Positions 17,360 through 25,915 of a stretch of DNA of 64,000 nt are shown piece after piece. The notes under the pieces were generated by a model, which ran no database searches, was not told the origin of the DNA, and saw only the letters and a program-made list of their open reading frames with translations. Made by a program: the position numbers and the translations under genes. Origin of the DNA: Leifsonia poae. GTDB taxonomy: Bacteria > Actinomycetota > Actinomycetes > Actinomycetales > Microbacteriaceae. The stretch lies in the NCBI RefSeq assembly GCF_020009625.1, contig NZ_JAIHLP010000002.1, forward strand, positions 434,001 through 498,000. Reading direction: 5' to 3'. How positions within the stretch are numbered: the first letter of the stretch is position 1; every line of letters starts with the position of its first letter.

Positions 17360-17815
17360 ATTTACTGCCCAGGGAGGTTGGTCAAGTTGTGACGACTCGC
17401 TGTAGTCGTTGAGAGATCACGAGGACCTCCTGCGTTGGAGTGGAGCTACTTAGGTTCCGTTTCGAACGAGGAAGGATGATTTTGAACGGCTAGCGTTCGT
17501 CGTCGTCGCCGGCTGGGTCAAAGATCGGTCTGGGTTCGGCCCTCGCATCGAGCACTACCTCATTGACGATGGTCGCAACGCTCTCGAAAACGGTCACGGA
17601 GCGGCAGCCACTGGCTGGCCGAAACTGTTCGCCCCACTCAATGATTCGGAACGATCCGCCCTCCTCACGCTTCTCGAAAGATTGCTTCCTCAGGGCTGAC
17701 GGAAGCGCGTTGCCCCGAGTTCCAGACTGCGAGCGCACAGAGGAAGGAGTCGCGTTGCGCTCGCGCCTCGCGCCCCGCGACGATCGGCCCCACACCGAGA
17801 ACGGCGAACCTCGGG
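17360..17815. other. Intergenic region, 456 bp, with a possible coding remnant
   Basis: No full gene was recognised. On the minus strand the stretch 17490-17700 has protein-like composition (FEKREEGGSFRIIEWGEQFRPASG, then VTVFESVATIVNEVVLDARAEPRPIFDP) but lacks a convincing start. It may be the 3' end of a decayed gene. The TetR gene ends at 17816 on the same strand. Confidence 0.35.
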
Positions 17816-18388
17816 CTACTGTGCGGCGAAGGCGCCGAGTAGTCGATAGATCAGCCGATCTGACGCTACAGAGGCGTCTCCTTCGGCGGCCATGACGACG
17901 CCGGCATTGGCCTCCAGCAGGAGCGCGACATCGGTCCATTCAAGATCGACGGCCGCGCGGTTCTCAGCCTTTGCTCGCCGAATGAGCTCGCCGAAACCTT
18001 CTTCGACCGTTCTTCTCTCGGCTGCAAAACCGTCGCCATGCAGGAATGACGTGACGATCATGTCCGCACACGCCGGGTGCCGGGCCTGTTCAGCAGCGAC
18101 ATCCGCGATGAGGCGACAGAAGGCCGCCCAGCTATCACGCTCGGCGAGCCCCTCCCCCAGGCGCCCCAGCCACCCTTCGACGCTGGTTGCGAAAACGGCA
18201 TCGACCAGCGACTCTTTTGTGGGAAAGCGTCGGAAGAGGGTCGCAACCCCCAGCCCGGCGCGCTTCGCCAGGTCGGTCATCGAGATGCCGGTGCCGAATT
18301 GCGCGAACGCTTCCCCGGCAACCGCGATGATGTGATCGCGGTTGCCGCGGGCATCCGCTCGAAGCTCGACCGTTGCCGTCGGAGCCAT
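17816..18388 (-). CDS. TetR/AcrR-family transcriptional regulator
   Basis: I chose the ATG at 18388 (GAGAAGG four bases upstream), giving 190 aa; a GTG at 18427 is possible but would place the start inside the operator. The helix-turn-helix covers residues 13-60 (RDHIIAVAGEAFAQFGTGISMTDLAKRAGLGVATLFRRFPTKESLVDAVF). The C-terminal ligand domain is all-helical. It probably represses the divergent oxidoreductase gene at 18482 and itself. The inducer is unknown. Confidence 0.9.
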   Translation of the reverse strand: MAPTATVELRADARGNRDHIIAVAGEAFAQFGTGISMTDLAKRAGLGVATLFRRFPTKESLVDAVFATSVEGWLGRLGEGLAERDSWAAFCRLIADVAAEQARHPACADMIVTSFLHGDGFAAERRTVEEGFGELIRRAKAENRAAVDLEWTDVALLLEANAGVVMAAEGDASVASDRLIYRLLGAFAAQ

Positions 18389-18410
18389 AAGACCTTCTCT
18401 CGAGCGCAAT

Positions 18411-18464
18411 TGGAACGTACGTGCCACTTAATGATAGCGTCTCCATATGGAACGCTCATTCCAT
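18411..18464. promoter_or_regulatory. Probable TetR operators in the divergent promoter
   Basis: Two imperfect inverted repeats share TGGAACG: TGGAACGTACGTGCCA at 18411-18426 (7 of 8 bases match between arms) and ATGGAA-N6-TTCCAT at 18447-18464. They lie between the divergent TetR gene and the oxidoreductase gene, where a TetR dimer would block both promoters. Binding is inferred. Confidence 0.5.
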
Positions 18465-18481
18465 TTAGGCGAGGAGCCATC

Positions 18482-19435
18482 ATGCGTGCCATTCAATTCT
18501 TCGAATATGGGGACCCGGAAGCGCTGCAGATCGTTGACGTCGCCGTGCCTCAGCCGACCGCAGCACAGGTATTGGTGCGCATCGCGGCCACAAGTGTCAA
18601 CCACGTCGACGTTGAGACGCGGCTCGGGCGTCTGAAACTACTCTCGGGGCGCCGTTTTCCGCGGGGCACTGGTATCGACGTCGCTGGAACAGTCGAATTG
18701 GTGGGCGCTGATGTCAATGGATTCACACCAGGCGACCGTGTGTGGGGCGTCAAGGCCAGTCTCTTTCCCCGAACCACCGGTGCAGCGGCCGAGTTCATGG
18801 CCATCGACGCACATCTTCTCTCGGCCATCCCCACGAACATCGACATCCTTGACGCGGCAGCGCTTCCGGCAGTGGGAGTCACAGCGATTACGGCAGTGAG
18901 AGACAAGGGTCGGGCCAAGGCGGGGAATCGCATACTGATCAGAGGCGCTGCAGGCGGAGTCGGCAGCGCCGCAGTGCAGTACGCGCACTCGCTGGGCGCG
19001 CATGTCACCGCTCTTGTCAGCGAACGGAACATGCAGTTCGTGCTCGCTCTCGGGGCAGACGTCGTGCTCGACCGAAAGGCAACACATGTCGAAGATCTCG
19101 GAAGTTTCGACGTAATCATCGACACAGTCGGCTCGAACCTTCTGCAATACCGGCGGCATCTTTCGGAACATGGACGCATGGTTACGATCGCTTTCAGCTC
19201 CACCAGGAGCATTGCGGCAATCGCGTTTTCCGCGATTTATGGGCGGGAACGGATTCGAACATTTTTCGGCCAGCCGCCGCGAGGCCTGATCGCGCAGCTC
19301 ACCGATGTCGTCGAGTCTGGCGGAATCATGCCCGTCATCGAGGAGATCTACCCGCTCGAGAAGATCGCCGACGCACATCGAGCAATTGAAGCCGGTGGCG
19401 GGCGGGGCAAGCATGTCATCCGCATCGGACCCTGA
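18482..19435 (+). CDS. Zinc-independent MDR-type NAD(P)H:quinone oxidoreductase / alcohol dehydrogenase-like protein
   Basis: I chose the ATG at 18482 (GAGGAG upstream), giving 317 aa starting MRAIQFFEYGDPEALQIVDV. The catalytic GroES-like domain has GTGIDVAGTVELVGADVNGFTPGDRVWG. The Rossmann motif GAAGGVGSAAVQYAHSLGA lies at about residues 158-176. The structural zinc cysteines of alcohol dehydrogenases are absent, which suits the quinone-oxidoreductase branch. It is divergent from, and probably regulated by, the TetR gene. The substrate is unknown. Confidence 0.88.
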   Translation: MRAIQFFEYGDPEALQIVDVAVPQPTAAQVLVRIAATSVNHVDVETRLGRLKLLSGRRFPRGTGIDVAGTVELVGADVNGFTPGDRVWGVKASLFPRTTGAAAEFMAIDAHLLSAIPTNIDILDAAALPAVGVTAITAVRDKGRAKAGNRILIRGAAGGVGSAAVQYAHSLGAHVTALVSERNMQFVLALGADVVLDRKATHVEDLGSFDVIIDTVGSNLLQYRRHLSEHGRMVTIAFSSTRSIAAIAFSAIYGRERIRTFFGQPPRGLIAQLTDVVESGGIMPVIEEIYPLEKIADAHRAIEAGGGRGKHVIRIGP

Positions 19436-19755
19436 CCGACACCCACTCTCGGTTGGTCGTTCAGGAAACCGATGTCGCGATCACAGATTTGTGCCATGAC
19501 AGAGACGATCGCGAATAGCGTGATCTCGTCAATACTCCGTATTCTCAAGCGACCCCTACTTCAGCGCCGGGGGCGGCGCCGAAATCGACAGCTCCGACCT
19601 CAAGTCGGTGGCTTCCGCGACGCTCAACTCCCGCCTCCCAAACAGCCGCTCCTACCCGTTCGAATAGACAAGGCCGAATTCAGAATCGACTGAAAACTGA
19701 TTTGTGAACGTGTTGCAGTTCGGTGACCGCCGCAGCGCGTTGAACGGATGGTGAC
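19436..19755. other. Intergenic region, 320 bp, with an orphan coding fragment
   Basis: Bases 19526-19667 (+) encode a 47-residue tail (DPYFSAGGGAEIDSSDLKSVAS, then TLNSRLPNSRSYPFE and stop). It has protein-like composition but no start codon, and an in-frame stop lies just upstream. It looks like the 3' end of a lost gene; the family was not recognised. The remaining bases show nothing definite. Confidence 0.35.
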
Positions 19756-20130
19756 TCAACCTTCGGGTTCCTCACGCGATCGCCGGCGCTTGACTCCCCA
19801 GACAACTCCCCCGGCGCCCAGCACCATCGAACCGTAGATCGCCGAGCTCGACGCCACCGTTCCGCCGAAGGCCGCGACCGTGCCGCCACCGTCTGCACGC
19901 TGCCAGTCGCATCGGCGACCCAGCGGCCACCAACTCAGGCCCTGCCGGGCACTGTCACCGCTCTCGGAGATCACCGCCGATGGTGACGATGGGCCCTCCT
20001 GATAACAGCTGTTCGTTTGAGCGCTGCCGATCGTGAAGAATGCCGCCATCAGCCCGGCCACCAACACAAGCGCACTCAGCACCACTGCTATTGCAGAGCC
20101 GACGGAACTGCTCCCCGGTTCTTCACCCAC
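19756..20130 (-). CDS. Small membrane protein, function unknown
   Basis: The product is 124 aa. One hydrophobic helix lies at about residues 11-35 (GSAIAVVLSALVLVAGLMAAFFTIG) and a second near the C-terminus (YGSMVLGAGGVVWGV), followed by KRRRSREEPEG. The loop between them has two cysteines (NSCYQEG, RRCDWQ) that could form an extracytoplasmic disulfide. I do not recognise a family. Confidence 0.6.
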   Translation of the reverse strand: MGEEPGSSSVGSAIAVVLSALVLVAGLMAAFFTIGSAQTNSCYQEGPSSPSAVISESGDSARQGLSWWPLGRRCDWQRADGGGTVAAFGGTVASSSAIYGSMVLGAGGVVWGVKRRRSREEPEG

Positions 20131-20159
20131 CCATGCACCCTCGTCACGAACCGACCTGG

Positions 20160-20516
20160 TCAGCCGGCTTTCGCGTCGATCTCCGCGCGTCGCGCCTCGA
20201 AGATTCTTCGAAGGATGGCATCCGGAAGCTGGTGTTCCGCGGAATAGTGGATGCTTCCGCTCGTCGTTTCGAAGGCGTCCAACATGTGGCGGGCATTCGC
20301 TACCACCGCTCCGCTGTACGGGTACAGGGAGAGAAAGTTCTTCGCGCGCACGGTGGCCACGAGGCCTTTGCCGCGGTAGAGAAGCGCCGCCATGGCGTAG
20401 CTCATTCCCTCTTCGGCCTCGGGAACGACCTCCCGTGCGATCGCGTAGACGCGTTCAAGGGCGGCGCGATCGGCACCGTCGAACGTGCTCAGATAGGTGC
20501 TTACCTCCGTGCCCAT
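20160..20516 (-). CDS. DUF1801 (YdhG-like) family protein
   Basis: The product is 118 aa. The family hallmark is visible: an N-terminal helix-rich part (YLSTFDGADRAALERVYAIAREVVPEAEEGMSYAMAALLYRGKGLVA), then YPYSGAVV and the GSIHYSAEHQLPDAILRRIFEARRAEI segment. Members are iron-chaperone (frataxin-like) or unknown-function proteins. No assignment beyond the family is safe. Confidence 0.82.
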   Translation of the reverse strand: MGTEVSTYLSTFDGADRAALERVYAIAREVVPEAEEGMSYAMAALLYRGKGLVATVRAKNFLSLYPYSGAVVANARHMLDAFETTSGSIHYSAEHQLPDAILRRIFEARRAEIDAKAG

Positions 20517-20551
20517 GAAGCGATCGTACGCCGGGGCCGAGCCGAAGCGAA

Positions 20552-21343
20552 CTACCGCCCCAACACTGAGGCGGCCCGACAGGCCACCTCGAGCATGGCC
20601 AGCTGCACCGGCTCATAATCGTGCAGCCACTCGTCGGTCGCGCGATTGCCGTGGGTGGCCAGCACGGCACCGTACCGTCGACCGAGGGCGCGTGCGACGG
20701 CGAATACCGTTTCGCATTCCATGTCCATCGCGTCCGCCCCGATCTGCTCGACCTGCGCGATGCGTTCTGCGGCCGCAGACTCGAAACCGGCAAGCGGGCG
20801 CCCCTCCCCCAGGTAATACGAGTCACAGGACAGCACCGCGATCGGCGCCAGCACGCGGCCCACCTCCCGCGCCGCCTCAGCCAACGCCGAAACGACCTCC
20901 GGATGCGCGGACAACGGCTCGTCGCCGGGCGCATAGAACCTCGCAGCTCCGCCCTCGCGAAGCGCCGTCGCCACCGTGGTCAACGTGCCGGGCGGGATGC
21001 TGGCCGGAAGAGCACCCATCCCCCCGACCCGGATGAAGGTGTCCACTCCGAGACGAGACAGCTCGACGATCGCGATCTCCGTCGACGGTCCGCCGATACC
21101 GGTGGAGCAGACGGCGATCGGGGTCCCGTCGTAACTACCCGTCGCAAGCCGGAACTCCCGCCGGTAGCCGACCTCCTCGAAATCGTCGAGAACGGACTGC
21201 GCCATCGGAACCCGGGCCGGGTCTCCCGGCAGCAGGCAGACCCGCGGAAGCGGACCGCGCGCCGGAACGTGAGGCGGAAGCCCGTCCCGCCATGGATCCG
21301 ACGCCGTCTGACCACTTCCATGTGGCGGAATTTCGATTCTCAT
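20552..21343 (-). CDS. Nucleoside phosphorylase (uridine phosphorylase-like)
   Basis: I chose the ATG at 21343, giving 263 aa. The PNP/UDP fold is clear: LLPGDPARV for phosphate at about residues 38-46, CSTGIGGPSTEIAIVEL, RVGGMGALP and the ribose-contacting MECETVFAVA at about residues 210-220. It would split uridine, or a related nucleoside, to base and ribose-1-phosphate in the cytosol. It diverges from the pyrimidine ABC/PyrD operon across 200 bp that carry IclR-like palindromes, so it probably feeds the same catabolic route. Confidence 0.85.
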   Translation of the reverse strand: MRIEIPPHGSGQTASDPWRDGLPPHVPARGPLPRVCLLPGDPARVPMAQSVLDDFEEVGYRREFRLATGSYDGTPIAVCSTGIGGPSTEIAIVELSRLGVDTFIRVGGMGALPASIPPGTLTTVATALREGGAARFYAPGDEPLSAHPEVVSALAEAAREVGRVLAPIAVLSCDSYYLGEGRPLAGFESAAAERIAQVEQIGADAMDMECETVFAVARALGRRYGAVLATHGNRATDEWLHDYEPVQLAMLEVACRAASVLGR

Positions 21344-21386
21344 TAGTGCAGCATAGGCCAGATTCACAGACGACGGACAGAGGCAA

Positions 21387-21402
21387 CGTTCCCGCCGGAA
21401 CG
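21387..21402. promoter_or_regulatory. Palindrome upstream of the nucleoside phosphorylase gene
   Basis: CGTTCC-CGCC-GGAACG lies 44 bp from the phosphorylase start. It resembles the TTCCGT/ACGGAA sites near the facing operon. It may be a second site for the IclR regulator encoded in that operon. Confidence 0.4.
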
Positions 21403-21502
21403 AGATCGTAAGCGACGGGAAACATGGCGGAAATCTGAGAACAGTAGACAGATGTGTACGAATTGACAGAAAGGAATCGATCATTCATACTCGCTTTACT
21501 CA

Positions 21503-21529
21503 GACGGAATTCTGTTCCGTCACACGGAA
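21503..21529. promoter_or_regulatory. IclR-type operator array before the pyrimidine operon
   Basis: GACGGAA (21503-21509) and TTCCGTC (21515-21521) form a perfect inverted repeat with a 5-bp spacer. A third half-site ACGGAA (21524-21529) pairs with the middle one across 3 bp. The array ends 15 bp before the first ATG at 21545. IclR proteins bind such sites, and an IclR gene (25912) lies inside this operon. Confidence 0.6.
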
Positions 21530-21544
21530 ACAACGAGGTTCTTC

Positions 21545-22294
21545 ATGACCACCTTTCTTGCCGCCAACGGCATCACCAAGGTCTACGACACCGCGCAAGG
21601 CGGCACCGTCACCGCGCTCGACGATGTGTCGTTCGAGATAGCAGACCGCGAGATCATCGCCCTCATCGGCCCGAGCGGTTGCGGCAAGTCGACGCTGCTG
21701 AGGATGATCGCCGGGCTCGACACGGCCTTCACCGGCGAGCTGAGTTGGGACGTGCCTCCGAAGCGCGGCCAAGACATCGGCTTCGTCTTCCAGGAGCCCG
21801 CCCTCCTCCCCTGGCGATCAGTGCTGAGGAACGTCGGCCTCGGGCTCGAAGGCAAAGGGAACTCGAAGAGCGAGATCAAGCGACGCTCGCTCGAACTGAT
21901 CGAGCTCGTCGGCCTGAGCGACTTCGCCGAGTCCTACCCCTCCGAGCTCTCCGGCGGGATGCGCCAGCGTGTCGCGATCGCCCGGGCGCTCGCCTATGAC
22001 CCGCGCATCCTGCTGATGGACGAGCCGTTCGGCGCCCTGGACGCGATCACACGCGACTCGCTGCAAGACGAACTGCTCAAGATCTGGGAGCGAACCTCCA
22101 AGACGATCGTGATCGTCACGCACAGCGTCGAAGAAGCCGCTTACCTTGCTGATCGCGTCGTCGTGCTGAGTGCCCGTCCGGGGCGAATCCGCGCGGTGCA
22201 CACGGTGCCTCTCTCCCGCGAACGCGATTCGAGCATCCGCGAGACGCCCGAGTTCGCCCGCTTCACCGGCGTGCTCCGAGGTGAGCTCGAGTGA
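21545..22294 (+). CDS. ABC transporter ATP-binding protein (NMT1/SsuB-type importer)
   Basis: The product is 249 aa with Walker A IGPSGCGKSTLLRMI at about residue 37, Q-loop FVFQEPALLPW, signature ELSGGMRQR at about 142 and Walker B ILLMDEPFGALD. The sequence is closest in type to the SsuB/TauB/ThiZ class that energises taurine, sulfonate and pyrimidine importers. It is the first gene of the catabolic operon and overlaps the next gene (GTGA). Confidence 0.93.
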   Translation: MTTFLAANGITKVYDTAQGGTVTALDDVSFEIADREIIALIGPSGCGKSTLLRMIAGLDTAFTGELSWDVPPKRGQDIGFVFQEPALLPWRSVLRNVGLGLEGKGNSKSEIKRRSLELIELVGLSDFAESYPSELSGGMRQRVAIARALAYDPRILLMDEPFGALDAITRDSLQDELLKIWERTSKTIVIVTHSVEEAAYLADRVVVLSARPGRIRAVHTVPLSRERDSSIRETPEFARFTGVLRGELE

Positions 22295-23109
22295 CTTCCG
22301 CCACCGTCGCCGGCAAAGACCAAATCGAGTTCGAGTCGAGACTCCGCTTTCCCCGTGCCCGTCGGCAAGTTCTGACGACACTGATCTACCTCGTCGTGAT
22401 CATCGGAACCTGGGCGCTCTACGTGCACCTGGCCAACGTGCCGTCGTACCTCCTTCCGTCGCCCGAATCGGTGGCGAAGTCACTCGGAGAGATGGCGACG
22501 AACGGACAGCTCTGGGGCAACCTCGGGTACACCATTCGCAACATCCTGCTCGGCTTCGTCAGCGGAATCCTGATCGGCGTCGCGCTCGGGTACCTCCTCT
22601 GGGCCTCCCGCTGGGCGAGCGAGATCGCTGCACCGTACATCGTCATCCTCCAATCGGCGCCGAAGATCGCCATCGCTCCATTGCTGGTCCTGTGGTTCGG
22701 TCTGGGGCTCGAATCCCAGCTGGCGCTCATCCTGATGCTGACCTTCTTCCCGATGATGGTCGCCATGCAGCTCGGGCTCTCCTCGATCTCGCCCGACGTT
22801 CGCACGCTCGCCCAGTTGCTGGCGATGGGCAAATGGCGCTATTTCAGAACGGTCCAGATCCCGGGTGCGATGCCCGATCTGCTCTCCGGCGCCAAGATCG
22901 CGATCGTCGACGCCATGACGGGAGCGTTCCTCGCCGAGTTCATCTCTGCACAGCAGGGCCTCGGCTTCCTCATGGTCCTCGGCAACAGCTCCTACAACAC
23001 TCCGATGCTTTTCGCGGCCGTCATCCTGACCGTCGCCGTCGGACTCCTCGGTTTCGGCGCGGTGTCTCTCGCCGAACGTCGACTGCTCAAGTGGCGGTCG
23101 GCCAGATAG
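22291..23109 (+). CDS. ABC transporter permease (SsuC/TauC type)
   Basis: The product is 272 aa with six predicted membrane helices. The binding-protein-dependent transport EAA-loop region is visible around LAQLLAMGKWRYFRTVQIPGAMPDLLSGAKIAIVDAMTGAFLAEF. A cytosolic basic tail ends in ERRLLKWRSAR. With the second permease at 24186 it probably forms a heterodimeric channel. Confidence 0.92.
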   Translation: MTSATVAGKDQIEFESRLRFPRARRQVLTTLIYLVVIIGTWALYVHLANVPSYLLPSPESVAKSLGEMATNGQLWGNLGYTIRNILLGFVSGILIGVALGYLLWASRWASEIAAPYIVILQSAPKIAIAPLLVLWFGLGLESQLALILMLTFFPMMVAMQLGLSSISPDVRTLAQLLAMGKWRYFRTVQIPGAMPDLLSGAKIAIVDAMTGAFLAEFISAQQGLGFLMVLGNSSYNTPMLFAAVILTVAVGLLGFGAVSLAERRLLKWRSAR

Positions 23110-23146
23110 CAATCCCCCGTTGCACCACTACCTCAGGAAAGAGCCC

Positions 23147-24199
23147 ATGACAATCAGCTCACGCACCAAACGCGTTCTGGCCTCCCTGGCCGGCGCGACC
23201 GTCGTCCTCACGGCGTTGGCAGCCTGCTCCCCCGCCGACTCGGCGGCCAGTGGCGGCACCGCCACAAGCGGTTCCGGCAAGGTCACCGATGTGACGATCC
23301 AGATCGACGGATCGGCCGTTCCCTACTACGCACCGCTCTATGAAGCGGCCGACAAGGGATACTTCGCCGACAACGGCCTCAACGTCTCATTCACCTATGC
23401 CCAGGGTTCCGACATCCTGCAGAACGTCGCCGCCGGCAACGTTCAGTTCGGCTTCCCCAACGGCGACTCCGTCGTCACTGCGAAAGGCAAGGGTGTCGAC
23501 GTCGACGTCGTGCACACGACATACCAGCAGGGCATCGGAGCCGTCCTCTTCAACAAGGACACGTCCGGAATCACCGGGCCCGCCGACCTCAAGGGCAAGA
23601 CCATCGCGGTCACCGATCTGGGAAGCCCGAACTACATTCAGCTCCAGGCGATTCTCAAGTCGGCCGGTCTCACCGTGAACGACGTCACCGTGAAGACCAT
23701 TGGCACCGGCGCGATCGTGCAGGCCCTCCAGTCGGGACAGGTCGACGCGATCGTCTTCTCCCGTCTGCGCTACTTCGCTCTGCAGTCCGCCGGCTTCCCG
23801 GTCGGCCAGATCCTGAGCGACAAGTACCTCCCGTCGTTCGGCAACGTCCTTGTCACCAGCCCGTCCTTCCGGAAGAGCAACCCGGCCGCGGTGAAGGGCT
23901 TCGACGCCGCGCTCGACAAGGGACTCGAGTACGTCATCGCAAACCCGGCCGCCGCGGTGAAGGATGCGATCGCCAAGTACGCGCAGACGTTCAACGGCCA
24001 AGAAGACGCCGTGACGAACGTCGTGAAGGACGTCTACATCAAAGACCTCTGGCAGTCGGCCGAGACCGACAAGCACGGCCTCGGCTACGGTGACCTCAGC
24101 CGTTGGCAGAAGGCGATCGACGCGCAGGCCGACTACAAGCTGATCGACTCGAGCTATTCGGCGAAAACTCTGGTGGTGGAGCCCGATGCGCTCAAGTAA
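23147..24199 (+). CDS. NMT1/THI5-like substrate-binding lipoprotein
   Basis: I chose the ATG at 23147 (aggaaagag upstream), giving 350 aa. The signal peptide ends in lipobox LTALAAC, so the mature protein starts at Cys near residue 26 and is lipid-anchored outside the membrane. The NMT1-type fold includes YYAPLYEAADKGYFADNGLNVSFTYAQGSDILQNVAAGNVQFGF, which forms the ligand cleft. Relatives bind pyrimidines such as HMP, or sulfonates. Here the enzymes downstream point to orotate or a related pyrimidine, which is inference. Confidence 0.9.
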   Translation: MTISSRTKRVLASLAGATVVLTALAACSPADSAASGGTATSGSGKVTDVTIQIDGSAVPYYAPLYEAADKGYFADNGLNVSFTYAQGSDILQNVAAGNVQFGFPNGDSVVTAKGKGVDVDVVHTTYQQGIGAVLFNKDTSGITGPADLKGKTIAVTDLGSPNYIQLQAILKSAGLTVNDVTVKTIGTGAIVQALQSGQVDAIVFSRLRYFALQSAGFPVGQILSDKYLPSFGNVLVTSPSFRKSNPAAVKGFDAALDKGLEYVIANPAAAVKDAIAKYAQTFNGQEDAVTNVVKDVYIKDLWQSAETDKHGLGYGDLSRWQKAIDAQADYKLIDSSYSAKTLVVEPDALK

Positions 24200-24959
24200 C
24201 ACCACGTTCGACCGGGTCCGGCCCCTCCTCGTCGGAGGGGCCGCCCTGGCCGGGGGCGTGCTCGTCTGGTGGGCGATCGCCACGTTCAGTGGCGTCCCGG
24301 CCTATGTACTGCCGACCCCGGGTGCCACCTGGCAGAGGGCGGTCGAACTCTTCAGCGCCGGTGCCATCCAGATCCACATCGCGCAGACCATCGCCGAGGT
24401 GCTGCAGGGCGCCGTGATCGGGATCGTGATCGGCATCGTGCTGGCCATGACCTTCCACCACGTCGGATGGATCCGGCGTGCCCTCATGCCCCTCATCGTT
24501 GTCGCTCAAGTCACTCCGAAGATCTCGATCGCACCCCTGATCATCCTCTGGGTCGGTCTCGGCATCGGCTCCAAGATCACCCTCGTCGCACTGGTCGTCG
24601 TCTACCCGGTGCTGATCAACATGCTGGCCAGGCTCGAGTCCATCCCGTCGACCGTCCGCGACCTCGCGAAGATCACCGGGATGGGGCCCCTCCGTCGCGC
24701 CTTCCAAATCGAGTTCCCGTACAGCGTGCCGGCTCTCGCCGCCGGTGTGAAGCTCGGACTGCTCCAAGGCGTCACCGCCGCCGTCATCGGCGAGTTCATC
24801 GGCGCTCGAGCCGGGCTCGGCTATCTCGAGAAGCAAGGGCAGGACAACGACGACATCAGGCTCGTCCTCGTGACGCTCGGGCTCCTCGCTCTGCTCGGCG
24901 TCGTGCTCTACCTTCTGGTCGGAGCCATCGAACGACGAACGACGAAGCGGTTCGAATGA
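24186..24959 (+). CDS. ABC transporter permease (SsuC/TauC type)
   Basis: The product is 257 aa with six predicted helices. EAA-loop region: RDLAKITGMGPLRRAFQIEFPYSVPALAAGVKLGLLQGVTAAVIGEFI. The start overlaps the lipoprotein gene by 14 bp and the stop overlaps the next start (ATGA), so the importer and the PyrD-like enzyme are translationally linked. Confidence 0.92.
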   Translation: MRSSNTTFDRVRPLLVGGAALAGGVLVWWAIATFSGVPAYVLPTPGATWQRAVELFSAGAIQIHIAQTIAEVLQGAVIGIVIGIVLAMTFHHVGWIRRALMPLIVVAQVTPKISIAPLIILWVGLGIGSKITLVALVVVYPVLINMLARLESIPSTVRDLAKITGMGPLRRAFQIEFPYSVPALAAGVKLGLLQGVTAAVIGEFIGARAGLGYLEKQGQDNDDIRLVLVTLGLLALLGVVLYLLVGAIERRTTKRFE

Positions 24960-25915
24960 CGATGACAGCCGAGTTCCGCAGCAGCCGAAGCGACTTCTTC
25001 GCCGCCGCCGGGACGCCGACGGATGCGGTCGATCTGTCGGTGACGATCGGCGGCGTACGGTTCGCGAACCCGGTGATGCCCGCATCCGGCTGTTTCGGCC
25101 CCGAGCTCGGTCGGCTCATCCCGGTCGAGGAGCTCGGTGCCGTCGTCACCAAGACCGTCTTCGCCGAACCTCGCGGCGGAAATCCGGCACACCGTCTCAC
25201 AGAGCTCGCCGCCGGCATGGTGAACAGCGTCGGCATCCCGAGCGAAGGTCCCGCGGGATACCTGCGACGCCTCCACCCGCGGTACGAGGAACTGGGTGTT
25301 CCCGTCGTCATCAGCGTCGGAGGTCATCGCACCCCCGAGTACGCGGACATCATCCGTGAGCTCGACGGGGCAGGAACCGCTTACGAGCTGAACGTCTCCT
25401 GCCCGAACCTCGACAGCGAAGGCACCGACATCGGTAGCGATCCATCGGCCATCGAGAGCGCCGTCGGTGCGGCGCGGGCCGCCACCACCAAACCCCTGAT
25501 CGTGAAGCTCCCGGCCATGATGTCCTCGGTCGCCGACTGCGCCCGCGCCGCGGAAGCCGCCGGCGCCGATGCGATCTGCGTGTCTAACTCGATCCCCGTC
25601 CTCGCGATCGACCCCCGCACCCGGCGTCCCGCGATCGGCAACACGATCGGAGGGCTGACCGGTCCGAACATCCGGCCGATCGTCTCGCGCCTCGTGTGGC
25701 TCTCGGCTCGCTCCGTCGCAATTCCGGTGGTGGCATGCGGTGGCATCCAGACTGCAGAAGACGCACTGGACTACCTCTCGCTCGGCGCAGCAGCGGTGCA
25801 GATCGGGACGGCCAATTTCGCCCGGCCGTGGGTGATGGTCGAAATCGCTCGCCGACTCTCCGTTCTTTCCCCGAAACTGGGGGCACACGTCTCTGAGCCA
25901 AGGGGGAAGAAATGA
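24956..25915 (+). CDS. Dihydroorotate dehydrogenase, type 1B catalytic subunit-like (PyrD)
   Basis: The product is 319 aa and an FMN TIM barrel. Visible features are FANPVMPASGCFGPELG at about residues 36-50, NSVGIPSEGPAGY, and the class 1B active-site motif NVSCPN with the catalytic cysteine at about residue 145. Phosphate/FMN-binding parts follow in PVVACGGIQTAEDALDYLSLGAAAVQIGTA. The usual biosynthetic copy sits with other pyr genes, whereas this one follows an importer and precedes PyrK, DHOase and an amidohydrolase. It may therefore work in the reductive, orotate-consuming direction. A dihydropyrimidine dehydrogenase role is an alternative, but the ferredoxin-like C-terminus of those enzymes is absent. 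The start overlaps the permease (ATGA). Confidence 0.85.
   Translation: MTMTAEFRSSRSDFFAAAGTPTDAVDLSVTIGGVRFANPVMPASGCFGPELGRLIPVEELGAVVTKTVFAEPRGGNPAHRLTELAAGMVNSVGIPSEGPAGYLRRLHPRYEELGVPVVISVGGHRTPEYADIIRELDGAGTAYELNVSCPNLDSEGTDIGSDPSAIESAVGAARAATTKPLIVKLPAMMSSVADCARAAEAAGADAICVSNSIPVLAIDPRTRRPAIGNTIGGLTGPNIRPIVSRLVWLSARSVAIPVVACGGIQTAEDALDYLSLGAAAVQIGTANFARPWVMVEIARRLSVLSPKLGAHVSEPRGKK

Noticed and set aside
17490..17939. 149-codon minus-strand frame as a gene
   Set aside because: Its first part overlaps the TetR coding region in another frame and is low-complexity Arg/Ser; only the last 65 codons look protein-like, so it was listed as a possible remnant.
24269..24955. Long 5' extension of the PyrD-like gene
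   Set aside because: The extension is a shifted reading of the permease gene; the conserved protein begins at the ATG overlapping the permease stop.
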